A stretch of 64,000 nt of DNA. Origin: Fundidesulfovibrio putealis DSM 16056. Its GTDB lineage: Bacteria; Desulfobacterota; Desulfovibrionia; Desulfovibrionales; Desulfovibrionaceae. The stretch lies in NCBI RefSeq assembly GCF_000429325.1, contig NZ_AUBQ01000016.1:62001-126000 (forward strand), in the 5' to 3' direction. This document shows positions 1-10,157 of the stretch, piece by piece (the first letter of the stretch is position 1; every line of letters begins with the position of its first letter). The notes under the pieces were generated by a model. That model was not told the origin of the DNA. It saw only the letters and a program-made list of their open reading frames with translations, and searched no databases. A program made the translations under genes and the position numbers.

Positions 1-1086
1 TCACGCGCCCGAAGCATTTGCGCGCCGCCGCCCTGGCGATGGCCAGGCCGAAGCCGGTGCCTTGTGGTTTTGTCGAATGGAAGGGGAGGAACAACTCGTC
101 CACCTCGCCTCCCCTGGGGAGTTCGCCGCAGCCCAGGACTATGATGCTCAGGTGCGACGGCGTGGCCTGATCCACGCGGGAGGTGACGGACAGGCTGCGC
201 TCGGTTGCGGGCATGGCCTGGATGGCGTTCATCAGCACTTCCTTGAAGAGCTCCTTGAGAAGCGCCGGGTCGGCTTCGATCACGGGGTGCTCCGGGGCCA
301 GGGCGAGCGTTGTCCGCATGCCCTCCGGCCAGTCCGGCCCGGAAGCCAACCCGTCCAGCACCTGCTCCAGGAACGCGATGATGGGCACTTCCTGGAACGT
401 CGGTTCGGCCATTTCCAGGGAGTTGTAGGTGGATATGTCGCGGGTCAGGCGCTCCAGGCGCAGGGCCTCGTCCAGGATCACCTGGGCCATGCCCTTCACC
501 TCCGGCCCGCCCGAGCGCATGAGGCGCATGGCCGTGCCGCCGATGATGGTCAGGGGGTTTCTGGTCTGGTGAAACAACCCCTGCAAAAGCGGCTCGGCGC
601 ACTGGGAGTTGTAGGAGGCGTGGCCCTTGACGCGCACCATGAGGCACAGGTCCAAAAGATCGTTGACGGCGGAGGCCACGGGGCCGCGCTTGTCCAGGGG
701 CACGTCCTCGCGCACGGCGCGGATGAAGAGCTGGCGGCACTTGACCTCGCCCAGCATCATGTACTGGAGCTCAATGCCCATCCGGGCGGAGTAGACGCCC
801 TGGCGCCACAGATCGGAGAGGAATTCGTCGTCCCAGGGGCGCGTCCACAGCTCGGAGTACCAGCGGAACCAGAACTCCCTGAGCGTGCCGTTGAAGTACT
901 CGAGCGTGAGCTCCATCCGGGTGCGGGGCGCGACCTTGCGGAAGAGGCCGTCCAGATAGGCCCCGGCCTTGCGCGCGCGGGAGGAGAGCTTGTCGGCGTA
1001 GGGGCGGATGGCCGTGAGCTTGGTCTCGTCCAGGCCGATTTCCTTGCGGAAGAACTCCAGCCGGGCAAGCGGGATGTCGCCGTTCA
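1..1086 (-). CDS. sensor histidine kinase with protoglobin-like N-terminus (C-terminus cut by window edge)
   Basis: An open frame runs leftward from ATG at 1086 and leaves the window at base 1, so the last residues are missing; 362 codons are visible. The kinase half shows an H-box (FHQTRNPLTIIGG, about residue 172) and a G-box (GTGFGLAIA) near the edge, so this is an autophosphorylating histidine kinase. The first ~140 residues have no membrane segment and include LWRQGVYSARMGIELQYMML, which resembles the proximal helix of protoglobin and globin-coupled sensors (family pattern YxxRxxIGxxH). The position expected for the heme-binding His holds Tyr here. A cytosolic gas or redox sensor is inferred. 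The partner regulator is not visible. It lies 53 bp downstream of the flavoprotein gene and could be cotranscribed. Confidence 0.8.
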
Positions 1087-1139
1087 TGGCCTTGTCTCCT
1101 CTGGGAGCGGAAACCGCGCCGCGCCGGTCGCTGTCGCGG

Positions 1140-2333
1140 TTACTCCGGCAGCTTGAAGGACTGCCCGGCGGCAAAGGCCGAAGCCCAGGCCCAGTGCAGG
1201 TTGTATCCGCCAAGCTGCCCCGTGACGTCCATGACCTCCCCGATGAAGTACAGGTTGGGCGCGGCCAGACTCTCCATGGTTTTGGAGGAGATGGCCTTGG
1301 TGTCCACGCCGCCCGCCGTCACTTCGGCCTTCTTGTATCCGGCCAGCTCCTTGGGGGTGACCTCCCAGGCGGTGAGGCGCTTCACGAGCCACGCGGCCTC
1401 TTCCTTGCGCAGCTGGGCCACGGGCTTGGCGCCCATCTCCGGCGGCACGACCGAAGCCGCCAGCCGCGCGGGCAGAAGCCGCGAGAGGATGGTCTTCACC
1501 TGGGACTTGGTGGTCCTGGCCTTGTTGATGACCTCTTCGGGGGAGACGTTCGGCACGAGGTTAATGCTTATGGGCTTGCCGGGCTGCCAGTAGTTGGAAA
1601 TCTGAAGGATGCTCGGGCCGCTCAGTCCCTTGTGGGTGAAGAGCAGGGCGTCCTCGAAACTGGCGGAGCCGAAACTGACCCGCGCGGGCACGGCGATGCC
1701 GGACAGCGTGGACATCTGCCAGCCGGGGCCGAAGTTCAGCGGCGTGAGCGCCGGGCGCGGCTCCACGAGCTCCATGCCGAAGGTCTCGGCCACGCCGTAG
1801 CCGAAACAGGATGACCCCACCTGGGGCCAGGCCAGACCGCCCGCAGCCACCACGAGGTTGCGCCCCGGCACGGTGCCGCCGGGGTAGGTGACGCGGAACT
1901 CCTCGGTTCGCTCGATGTTCTTTATGCGCACGTCCATGTAGAAGTGGACGCCCGCCTGACGGCAGAGCCTGTCCAGCAGCTCGGCCACGCTCAAGGCTCC
2001 CTCGCGGCAGAAGAGCTGGCCGTGGTCCTGCTCCACGCTGGAGAGCCCGTTCTGCTCCAGGAATTCCTTGAAGGCCAGCGGACCGAAGCGGCTCAAGGCC
2101 GACACGCAGAAGTGCGGGTTGGCGCACAGGAAGTTTTCCGGGCCGACGTGGGTGTTGCCGAAGTTGCAGCGGCCGCCGCCGGTGACTTTCAGCTTCTTGC
2201 CGGTCTGGGCGTTGTGATCGAAGACGGCCACGCTCAAACCCCTGCGGGCAGCGGTGAGCGCACAGAACAGGCCGGAAGCTCCGGCACCAATGATGACGAC
2301 GTCGTACCCTAACATCCGGCCATGATACGGCAT
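1140..2333 (-). CDS. HI0933/YhiN-family FAD-dependent oxidoreductase
   Basis: A flavoprotein of about 397 residues. The N-terminus has a dinucleotide-binding motif (VVIIGAGASGLFCA), followed by the family signature TGGGRCNFGN. The C-terminal FAD-contact segment reads IGEVMDVTGQLGGYNLHWAWASAFAAG, given here as IGEVMDVTGQ and GGYNLHWAWASA. These features match the HI0933/BaiN-like family, some members of which reduce unsaturated ring systems. The physiological substrate here is unknown. An internal ATG at 2315 (MLGYDVVIIG) sits right before the nucleotide-binding fold and may be the true start; neither start has a strong ribosome-binding site. No signal peptide, so cytoplasmic. Confidence 0.85.
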   Translation of the reverse strand: MPYHGRMLGYDVVIIGAGASGLFCALTAARRGLSVAVFDHNAQTGKKLKVTGGGRCNFGNTHVGPENFLCANPHFCVSALSRFGPLAFKEFLEQNGLSSVEQDHGQLFCREGALSVAELLDRLCRQAGVHFYMDVRIKNIERTEEFRVTYPGGTVPGRNLVVAAGGLAWPQVGSSCFGYGVAETFGMELVEPRPALTPLNFGPGWQMSTLSGIAVPARVSFGSASFEDALLFTHKGLSGPSILQISNYWQPGKPISINLVPNVSPEEVINKARTTKSQVKTILSRLLPARLAASVVPPEMGAKPVAQLRKEEAAWLVKRLTAWEVTPKELAGYKKAEVTAGGVDTKAISSKTMESLAAPNLYFIGEVMDVTGQLGGYNLHWAWASAFAAGQSFKLPE

Positions 2334-2414
2334 AGCCGGGCGCGGGGCAAGCAGCGCGCCGCATGGGGCCGTCCCGGGCAGAAGGGCGTGCGCAAGAGGG
2401 CGGGCCGGAAACGC

Positions 2415-3344
2415 CTACAGGACGCGCCGCGCCCCCGCGTAGAGCTTGTTCCAGAGCGGATCGTCCAGGTCGCCGACCTTCACGGCCCCGCCAGAGGACG
2501 CGGCGTGGATGAATTTGCCGTCGTCCAGATAAATTCCCACGTGGTTGACGCCCTTGCGCCCGAAAAACACCAGATCGCCTTTGCGGAGCTTGTCGCGCTC
2601 CACGGGTGCGCCCTGGGAGTACTGCTCGCGGGAGCTGCGGGGCAGGTCCAGCCCGTTCCTGGAGTACACGTAGCTTGAGAGCCCGGAACAGTCGAAACCC
2701 TGGCGCGGGCTCTCCCCGCCGAAGGAGTAGCGCTTGCCCAGCTGCGCCGAGGCGGTCTTGATGAGCGATTCCAGGTCTCCGGTCTGGCCAGTCTGGCCGG
2801 GTTGGGAGACTTGCGCTGCAACGGCTGCCTGGGCCGGGGGGGAATCGCCGCGCGACGGCGTCTTGGCGCTTGCGCTCCGGCGCGCCGGAGCGCTGACGCG
2901 CGCGGCAACGTGCAGCAGGGATTCCTCTTCCGGCGTGAACTGGGCTGGCTTGGCCGCAGGCCCAGGCGCGGGCCCGGATGCGGGTGAGGAAACAGGCTGG
3001 GGGGCGGCTTCGGGAGCTTGATCGGGGGGCTTTACGGCGTCATCTGCGGGCAGGATTATCCTGCCGCGCACTTCGTTTCCGCTTGTGCGGCTGTCCGCCT
3101 GGGTGGTCAGCAGTATCTGGCCGCGCACCTCATGGAACCGGGATGCTTGAGCTTTCGCGGCATATGGCGCGGACGTACCGGCGTCGCCCCCGGAACCTGT
3201 CGGCGTGCTGGCCAGGGTTTCGGCCAACGTGTCTTCGAACGCACGCACCCGCGTGGACCGGGGCCTGAGCCTCGGATGAAAGCCGGACTCCGCCGCGCTG
3301 GCGGCGGATTGCGCTGAAAGATGGGCGGACACGTCTACGGCCAT
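2415..3344 (-). CDS. NlpC/P60 (C40) family cysteine peptidase with long low-complexity N-terminus
   Basis: Predicted cell-wall D,L-endopeptidase. The C-terminal ~115 residues form an NlpC/P60 domain: FDCSGLSSYVY carries the catalytic Cys, NHVGIYLDDG the His, and FIHAAS the third polar residue. The first ~190 residues are rich in Ala, Ser and Pro and hold two short repeats of the form EVRGxI(L/I)L about 20 residues apart. There is no classical signal peptide, which is unusual for a wall enzyme; export by another route or a cytoplasmic role is possible. ATG at 3344 was chosen over the upstream codon at 3371 because AGAGGA lies about 6 bases before it. It sits 36 bp downstream of the exonuclease gene on the same strand. 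Confidence 0.8.
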   Translation of the reverse strand: MAVDVSAHLSAQSAASAAESGFHPRLRPRSTRVRAFEDTLAETLASTPTGSGGDAGTSAPYAAKAQASRFHEVRGQILLTTQADSRTSGNEVRGRIILPADDAVKPPDQAPEAAPQPVSSPASGPAPGPAAKPAQFTPEEESLLHVAARVSAPARRSASAKTPSRGDSPPAQAAVAAQVSQPGQTGQTGDLESLIKTASAQLGKRYSFGGESPRQGFDCSGLSSYVYSRNGLDLPRSSREQYSQGAPVERDKLRKGDLVFFGRKGVNHVGIYLDDGKFIHAASSGGAVKVGDLDDPLWNKLYAGARRVL

Positions 3345-3380
3345 GGGAATCCTCTGGGGATTCTCAAGCAAGCGCCGTGC

Positions 3381-4142
3381 CTAAATAGCAAGCTCCAATC
3401 CCACCGGGCAGTGGTCCGAGCCCATGACCTCGTCGGCTATCCAGGCCCTGGCCACCTTGGGGCGCAGCTCCTCGGACACGAAGAAGTAGTCGATGCGCCA
3501 GCCCACGTTTCTCGCCCTGGCCTGGAAGCGGTAGTCCCACCATGTGTAGTGGCCCCCGCCCGGCTCGAACATGCGGAAGGTGTCCACGTATCCGGCGGCG
3601 ATGAACCGGTCCAGCCAGGCCCGCTCCTCGGGCAGGAACCCGGAGGTCTTCTCGTTGGACTTGGCGTTCTTCAGGTCAAGCTCGGTGTGGGCGGTGTTGA
3701 AGTCGCCGCAGGCCACGATGGGCTTGTGCTTGCGAAGCTCCTGGGCGTGGGCCAGGAAGGCCTCGTAGTAGGCCAGCTTGAAGTCCAGCCGGTGCTGGCC
3801 CATCTGGCCGTTGGGGAAGTAGACGTTGAAGAAGTGGAACTCCGGGTATTCCAGGTGCAAAAGCCGCCCTTCGCCGCCGAACTGCGGATCGGGCAGCTCC
3901 GCGTTGACGGCCAGCGGAGCGGGGCGGGTGTACACCCCCACGCCGGAATAGCCCTTCTTGACCGTGCTGGACAGGAAGTTCACCGTGTAGCCGGGAACCT
4001 GCGAGAAGCCTGCCTCATGGTCCTTCTGGAGCTTGGTCTCCTGGATGCCCACCACGTCGGCCCCTGATGACTGGAGCCACTCGTTGAAACCTTTGCCTGC
4101 CGTGGCCCGCAGGCCGTTCACGTTCCACGAATACAGAATCAT
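3381..4142 (-). CDS. xth: exodeoxyribonuclease III
   Basis: AP endonuclease/3'-5' exonuclease of the EEP superfamily acting in base excision repair, 253 residues, a normal length. The order of motifs is typical: MILYSWNVNGLRA at the start, IQETKLQ (metal-binding Glu), YSGVGVYTR, CGDFNTAHTELD (catalytic Asp and Asn), WRIDYFFVS and GSDHCPVGLEL (catalytic His) at the end. The start at 4142 overlaps the stop of the upstream phosphoesterase gene as ATGA, so the two are probably translationally coupled. Longer upstream extensions of the frame lie inside that neighbour and were discarded. Confidence 0.96.
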   Translation of the reverse strand: MILYSWNVNGLRATAGKGFNEWLQSSGADVVGIQETKLQKDHEAGFSQVPGYTVNFLSSTVKKGYSGVGVYTRPAPLAVNAELPDPQFGGEGRLLHLEYPEFHFFNVYFPNGQMGQHRLDFKLAYYEAFLAHAQELRKHKPIVACGDFNTAHTELDLKNAKSNEKTSGFLPEERAWLDRFIAAGYVDTFRMFEPGGGHYTWWDYRFQARARNVGWRIDYFFVSEELRPKVARAWIADEVMGSDHCPVGLELAI

Positions 4143-4834
4143 TTGCCCCGGCGCTCCCCTGTGTCCATTATCCGAAGTTCTCCCGTGACCTTGCCGCCCT
4201 TGAACCCGACGAGCACGTAGCCGCCCGAGGCCAGATCGCCAGGATTTATCACCAGCGTCTCGCCGATCATGTCCGTGCCGCGCGCCTCGTGGATGTGCCC
4301 GGTGATGCACAGCTCCGGCTTAACCCGCTCGATGAAGGCGCGCACAGCCTTCGAGCCCACGTGCGTTCCAGGCCCGACCACGTCCGCCGTGGTGTTGTGG
4401 GGCGGCGTGTGCGACACCAGAATCAGGTGCTTGAACTTTCTGGCCTTCTCATAGGTTTCTTCCAGCCACTCGGCCAGCTGGCCGTCCGGGGCCTCGCTCG
4501 GCGTGCCGAAGGGCGTCGGGCTGGACCAGCCCACGCCCATAAGGCCCAGCCCCGGAGCCAGCTCCACTGCGTGCGCGTGGATGCCCCGGCCTGACTCGTC
4601 CAGCCAGACCTGCACCGGCTCATAGTCCATGTTGCCGATCTGGGCCATGACGCGCGGGTTGATGGCCGACACGGCCTCGACCACGCGCGCCGCCTCCGTG
4701 ACCCCGCCCCGATTGGTCAGGTCGCCCGTGATGATGACGCCAGCGGCACCCGGCAGCTCGGGTATGTCCGAAAGCCGGTTCACATGGCCGTGAATGTCGC
4801 CGAAGGCGATCCAGTAGGGGGTGTCGCTGGGCAT
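4139..4834 (-). CDS. calcineurin-like metallophosphoesterase
   Basis: A small cytosolic phosphoesterase of 231 residues. Metal-binding motifs occur in the usual order: FGDIHGHV near the N-terminus, ITGDLTNRGG, GNMDYE, LVSHTPPH and CITGHIHEARG, which supply the His, Asp and Asn ligands of the dinuclear centre. The substrate cannot be read from the sequence. ATG at 4834 is preceded by CGGAG about 6 bases upstream, and upstream in-frame codons run into the divergent neighbour. The stop overlaps the start of the exonuclease III gene by 4 bases. The 59-bp gap to the divergent cyclo-ligase gene must hold both promoters. Confidence 0.88.
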   Translation of the reverse strand: MPSDTPYWIAFGDIHGHVNRLSDIPELPGAAGVIITGDLTNRGGVTEAARVVEAVSAINPRVMAQIGNMDYEPVQVWLDESGRGIHAHAVELAPGLGLMGVGWSSPTPFGTPSEAPDGQLAEWLEETYEKARKFKHLILVSHTPPHNTTADVVGPGTHVGSKAVRAFIERVKPELCITGHIHEARGTDMIGETLVINPGDLASGGYVLVGFKGGKVTGELRIMDTGERRGK

Positions 4835-4893
4835 GGGCGCTCCGGTGCAAAGGTTCTTTTCGGCTGCTCGGTTGCCTGCTAGCATGGAACGCG

Positions 4894-5493
4894 ATGCCTC
4901 ACAACGCGCCCCCCCACACGATGGACAAGTCGACTTTGCGCAAGGCCATGCTGGCCCGGCGCTCTGCCCTCGCGCCCGCAGACGTGCGCGCGGCCAGCCT
5001 GCGCGTCGCCGCCCTTGTGGAAACCCTCGACGCCTGGCAGCAGGCCCGCGAGGTGCTTGTCTATCTGGCCTTTGGCGGCGAGGTTGAGACCACCGCGCTG
5101 CTGGACGCGCTGTATCGGCGCGGCGTGCGGGTGTTGGCACCGCGCTGCCGCCCCGGCCAGGCCGGGCTCCTGGACGTGGCCTGCGTCACCTGCCTGTCGC
5201 AGCTGGCCCCCGGCGCGTATGGCATTCCGGAGCCGCACCCGGAGTTGTGTCCGGCCCTGGATGATTTCTTGCCCGGCGCGGCGCTCATCCCCGCCGTGGC
5301 TTTCGACCGGCGCGGCGGCAGGCTGGGCTTCGGCCAGGGGTATTACGACCGCCTGCTGGCCGGGCCGGAGTTCGCTGATACGTTTCTGGTCGGGCTGGCG
5401 CACGGCTTCCAGGTGGTGGACGCGCTGCCCGTGGACCCCTGGGACCGGCCGGTGCACGTTGTGGTGACGGATGAAGAGATTATTCGGGTGTGA
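4894..5493 (+). CDS. ygfA: 5-formyltetrahydrofolate cyclo-ligase
   Basis: ATP-dependent enzyme that converts 5-formyl-THF to 5,10-methenyl-THF, returning a stored folate to one-carbon metabolism; cytosolic. The 199-residue product has the family landmarks: basic N-terminal helix (KSTLRKAMLARRSAL), PGAYGIPEP in the middle, and the signature AFDRRGGRLGFGQGYYDR that binds nucleotide phosphate. A second in-frame ATG at 4921 (MDKSTLRK) fits the usual family start better and may be the true one. It is transcribed divergently from the phosphoesterase operon and is followed by the hairpin-rich element starting at 5524. Confidence 0.93.
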   Translation: MPHNAPPHTMDKSTLRKAMLARRSALAPADVRAASLRVAALVETLDAWQQAREVLVYLAFGGEVETTALLDALYRRGVRVLAPRCRPGQAGLLDVACVTCLSQLAPGAYGIPEPHPELCPALDDFLPGAALIPAVAFDRRGGRLGFGQGYYDRLLAGPEFADTFLVGLAHGFQVVDALPVDPWDRPVHVVVTDEEIIRV

Positions 5494-5537
5494 TTAAGAG
5501 ATAGAGAAGAAGGGAAGGCAGAGGATGCCTCCGGCGG

Positions 5538-5576
5538 CCAGAGAGGAAACTTTTTGGAAAAAAGTTTCCTCTCTGG
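5538..5576 (+). terminator. perfect 18-bp hairpin, probable terminator of the cyclo-ligase gene
   Basis: CCAGAGAGGAAACTTTTT (5538-5555) and its exact complement (5559-5576) are separated by 3 bases. The A/T tracts at the apex, rather than after the stem, make it unlike a simple intrinsic terminator. It is part of the larger repeat element. Confidence 0.55.
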
Positions 5577-5636
5577 ACTCTCCTTCAAAAACTTTTAGTG
5601 GGCTTCGCGGGTTGGCGCGATAGAATGGAATTTCGG

Positions 5637-5746
5637 CGGCGGCTGGGGGCTGTAACGGTCGTGTCTTGCGCGGCGGGCGACGAATCGTCTTCAAATCGGT
5701 TCGAGCCCGCCGCGCAGGGCACAGACGGAGCAGCCCCCAGCCGCCG
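5637..5746. repeat. nested two-tier inverted repeat
   Basis: The outer arms CGGCGGCTGGGGGCTG (5637-5652) and the complement at 5731-5746 enclose an inner pair TGCGCGGCGGGC / GCCCGCCGCGCA near 5667-5718. Together they could fold into one long cruciform or RNA stem of about 110 bases. Confidence 0.65.
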
Positions 5747-5868
5747 ACAAGTACGTGAAGCTACTTTCAGGGCCAGGGGGATGATCCACTTTGGCCCCTG
5801 GCTGGAGAGTGCAGAGAGGGCGAAGCCCTCTTTGCCCGCCGGAGGCATCTGTCAATGAGGAGCAAGGC

Positions 5869-6597
5869 ATGTCAGTCACGGTGATACCGTTCAGTTTCCC
5901 AGGCCTGCCCGGCGTTCGCGCGGCCTTCACCACCGCCATGAGCGGCCCGGACCGGGGCAACATCTCCTATAATGTGGAGTGCGACCCGGCAGCTGTGCAG
6001 GCCAACCGGGAGTCGCTCCAGGCGGACCTGGGCTTCTGGTCCTGGCATTCGTTGCGACAGGTGCACGGCACGGACATTGTGTTCGAGCCGGGGGCCGTGG
6101 GCTCGGGCGAGCCGTCAAGCCTCCTGGCCGACGGCTCGGCCACCAGCCAGCCCGGAAAGGCGCTGGTGATAAAGACCGCCGACTGCCAGCCGATTTTGCT
6201 GGCGCACGAGAGCGGACGCTTCGTGGCCGGGCTGCACGTGGGCTGGCGCGGCAACGTGCTGGAGTTTCCGCAGAAGGGCGTTGCGGCTTTCTGCGAACGA
6301 TACGGCCTGAAGCCCGAGGAGCTGATGGCCGTGCGCGGCCCGAGCCTGGGGCCGTCCGCCAGCCAGTTCACCAACTTCGAGGCCGAGTTCGGGGCCGGAT
6401 TCCGCGAACACTTCGACCCGGCCACCCAGACCGTGAACCTGTGGCAGCTCACCGTGGCGCAGCTCCTGGCCGCCGGACTCAGGCGCGAGCGCATCTTCGG
6501 CCTGGACCTGTGCACCCACAGCCTCAGGGCGTTCCATTCCTATAGGAGGGACAAGGCCCAGTCGGGCAGGCAGGCCAGTTTGATCTGGATGGAGTGA
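5869..6597 (+). CDS. pgeF: PgeF/YfiH-family (polyphenol oxidase-like) protein
   Basis: Member of the YfiH/DUF152 family of Zn- or Cu-dependent cytosolic enzymes; family members have been assigned peptidoglycan-precursor editing or purine nucleoside activities. The 242-residue product shows RQVHGTDIV, IKTADCQPILL, LHVGWRGNVL and the C-terminal DLCTHSLRAFHSYRRDK ... GRQASLIW pattern; the Cys and His residues in these motifs are the metal ligands. The position usually written HAGWRG is HVGWRG here. ATG at 5869 has GAGGAG 6 bases upstream; the longer frame starting at 5791 would translate the repeat element and was rejected. Which family activity applies cannot be told from sequence. Confidence 0.9.
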   Translation: MSVTVIPFSFPGLPGVRAAFTTAMSGPDRGNISYNVECDPAAVQANRESLQADLGFWSWHSLRQVHGTDIVFEPGAVGSGEPSSLLADGSATSQPGKALVIKTADCQPILLAHESGRFVAGLHVGWRGNVLEFPQKGVAAFCERYGLKPEELMAVRGPSLGPSASQFTNFEAEFGAGFREHFDPATQTVNLWQLTVAQLLAAGLRRERIFGLDLCTHSLRAFHSYRRDKAQSGRQASLIWME

Positions 6598-6715
6598 GGG
6601 CGGGAACCGTGAAAGTCGCCTCGGGGGCGACATTGCCACGTCGTCGGTTTCTTCAGGCCGGATGGCGGCCCAATTGTCGGGCAGCATGCCTTGCTCTGTG
6701 CGTCTGCGCCAGGGA

Positions 6716-7486
6716 TCACTCGCTCCCTGCACGCACTGCGTCGATGGCGGCGTTGATCCGTTCGATCACTTCAGTGGGCACTCCCTTCCCGCAGAAGATG
6801 AAGCGCTCCCTGCGTTCGTTGAGGTCGGAGAGCGGCATGACCAGGAAGTCCTTCTTCTGCCTGCCGGAGAGCCTGATGATCTCGTCGACTTCCGATTCCC
6901 TGGTCAGGGTGTACTGGAAACGTTCGGTGGCCAGCATGAGCCCCTGTTGCGTGGGCGTCGGAATGTGCGTCACCTGGGTGTTGTGTTTCTTGATAACGCC
7001 ATCGACGTGTTCCCCGTAGGACCAGGACGCGATGAGGCCCAGCTTGAGATTGTTGTTGGTGGCGAGTTCCACGAAGCTGTGTTTGCCCGCGAACAGTTTT
7101 TGATTTTTGGCGAGAACCAGGGCCACCAGGGGGCTGTCCTCGAAGATGGGCCGCGTGAATACCCCGTAAGCCTCCCTGCCGGGCACCTTGAGGGCGCCGA
7201 CAAGGCAGCACTGGACGTCATCGCGTTGCAGTTCCGCAAACATACGAGGAGCGGGCATTTCCGTGAAGGTGGCCTCGATCCCGGCCTTGAAGAGGACGTC
7301 CCGGCTGAGTTCAATAAGCAATCCCGTGGGTTTGCCGTCCTGAGTGTAGCTGTAAGGCGGGCGCTCCGGGTAATAGAATTCGATGGGCTCGCTCCGTGCC
7401 GGGAACGCTGTGAGAAGAATCAGAGCTATGGCAAATACGGCGTGCATTTTCAGATTATCATTTGCTGGAGATGTCTGTTTCTTCAT
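6716..7486 (-). CDS. periplasmic solute-binding protein, transporter substrate-binding (SBP_bac_3-like) family
   Basis: Secreted protein resembling the extracellular solute-binding family 3, often annotated as amino-acid ABC transporter binding proteins. A signal peptide is visible: basic start, hydrophobic core AVFAIALILLTAF, cleavage near ARS-EP. The mature part begins with IEFYYPERPPYSYTQDGKPTGLLIEL, read as IEFYYPERPPYSY and GKPTGLLIEL, which matches the first lobe of the fold. No permease or ATPase gene is adjacent, so it may be an orphan sensor-like binding protein. The start is uncertain: ATGs exist at 7567, 7504, 7486 and 7447 without a clear ribosome-binding site; 7486 gives the best signal peptide. 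Ligand unknown. Confidence 0.8.
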   Translation of the reverse strand: MKKQTSPANDNLKMHAVFAIALILLTAFPARSEPIEFYYPERPPYSYTQDGKPTGLLIELSRDVLFKAGIEATFTEMPAPRMFAELQRDDVQCCLVGALKVPGREAYGVFTRPIFEDSPLVALVLAKNQKLFAGKHSFVELATNNNLKLGLIASWSYGEHVDGVIKKHNTQVTHIPTPTQQGLMLATERFQYTLTRESEVDEIIRLSGRQKKDFLVMPLSDLNERRERFIFCGKGVPTEVIERINAAIDAVRAGSE

Positions 7487-7631
7487 GAAGAGGCATATGC
7501 TCATTATATAGGACCGTTGGTCCTGGCGGGCAACGTGTTTTTCCCTTTCCTCTGAAGCTTGATGCACTCTGCGCGGGCCTGCGGGCTGTTTCGGCCTTGA
7601 TCAAATTTGGGAAAAGAAACATAAGAATGCC

Positions 7632-8105
7632 ATGAATCCATTTCTTCTCCTCCCTCTCCTCGTGGCGTTTGTTTTTCCGGGGCTTTGCTTCGCCCAGGTC
7701 ACCACCCTGGAGCAGCAACTGGCCATCTACGACCAGCTGTTCCAGACCACCGGTTCCAACCCGGCGGCGTTGGTCTCCAACATCGCCTCGCTCGTGCCGC
7801 AGTACGGCAACTGGTGCGGCGTGAACGCCACGCCCCTGGGCACTCCGGCCATCGACTGCGTGGACGCCGCCTGCCGCGAGCACGACCTCTCCCCCGGCTA
7901 TTCCTTATCCAAGCCCACGTTGGAGCAGGTGGCCCAGGCCGACCGCCAGTTCATCGCCGCACTGAGCTTCACGCAGGCCTCAACTCCCTACGGTGAACTG
8001 TTCCGCGCAGCCGCCATTCCTCTGTTCGAGTCGAAAACAACATACGAGCAGGCCAACCGCGTGAGCCTCATCAGGCCCTGTGCGAATTGCCTGTCGCAAC
8101 CGTAA
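7632..8105 (+). CDS. secreted phospholipase A2-like small protein
   Basis: A 157-residue protein with a clear signal peptide ([21 protein letters not shown], cut before QVTT). The mature part contains YGNWCGVN, resembling the calcium loop of phospholipase A2, followed 20 residues later by [12 protein letters not shown], which fits the catalytic Cys-x-x-His-Asp helix of that fold. An Asp in QADRQF could complete the catalytic dyad, as in small bacterial PLA2 proteins. Lipase activity is inferred, not shown. There is no strong ribosome-binding site before the ATG at 7632. It stands alone between a divergent binding-protein gene and typA, 74 bp before the latter. No immunity or chaperone partner is obvious. 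Confidence 0.72.
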   Translation: MNPFLLLPLLVAFVFPGLCFAQVTTLEQQLAIYDQLFQTTGSNPAALVSNIASLVPQYGNWCGVNATPLGTPAIDCVDAACREHDLSPGYSLSKPTLEQVAQADRQFIAALSFTQASTPYGELFRAAAIPLFESKTTYEQANRVSLIRPCANCLSQP

Positions 8106-8179
8106 CGCGACTTTCGCTTGCCAGCAGGGCTTGCGGGCCGTATGGAGGGGCCTCCCAAATATATCGGAGATCAATCCCA

Positions 8180-10018
<1,839 letters not shown>

Positions 10019-10076
10019 GCCGGGCGCGAGCCTCTGCGCGAGACGTCGAGGGCGGGCCTCATAATAAAGCGAACGG

Positions 10077-10117
10077 CAAATGCCGGGGCGAGTGGAGAAC
10101 ACTTGCCCCGGCATTTG
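10077..10117. terminator. intrinsic terminator after typA, probably bidirectional
   Basis: An 18-base arm beginning CAAATGCCGGGGC pairs with its complement at 10100-10117 with one mismatch and a short loop. It lies between the convergent typA and carboxymuconolactone decarboxylase-family genes and could serve both. Confidence 0.85.
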
Positions 10118-10157
10118 TGTTTCGTCTCATTCCAAGCCGACGGCGGCGGCCGGTTCA

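Larger units (their letters stand above)
5524..5849. repeat. non-coding element with 14-bp inverted ends and internal hairpins
   Basis: No credible gene lies between the cyclo-ligase stop and pgeF. The stretch begins with GATGCCTCCGGCGG (5524-5537) and ends with its exact reverse complement (5836-5849). Inside are a perfect 18-bp hairpin at 5538-5576, a nested two-tier inverted repeat at 5637-5746, and a short hairpin AGAGGGC/GCCCTCT near 5816-5831. The ends and the first hairpin recall intergenic repeats I associate with Desulfovibrio genomes, but that is memory, not a search. It could be a REP- or MITE-like mobile repeat, a terminator cluster or a structured RNA. Confidence 0.7.
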
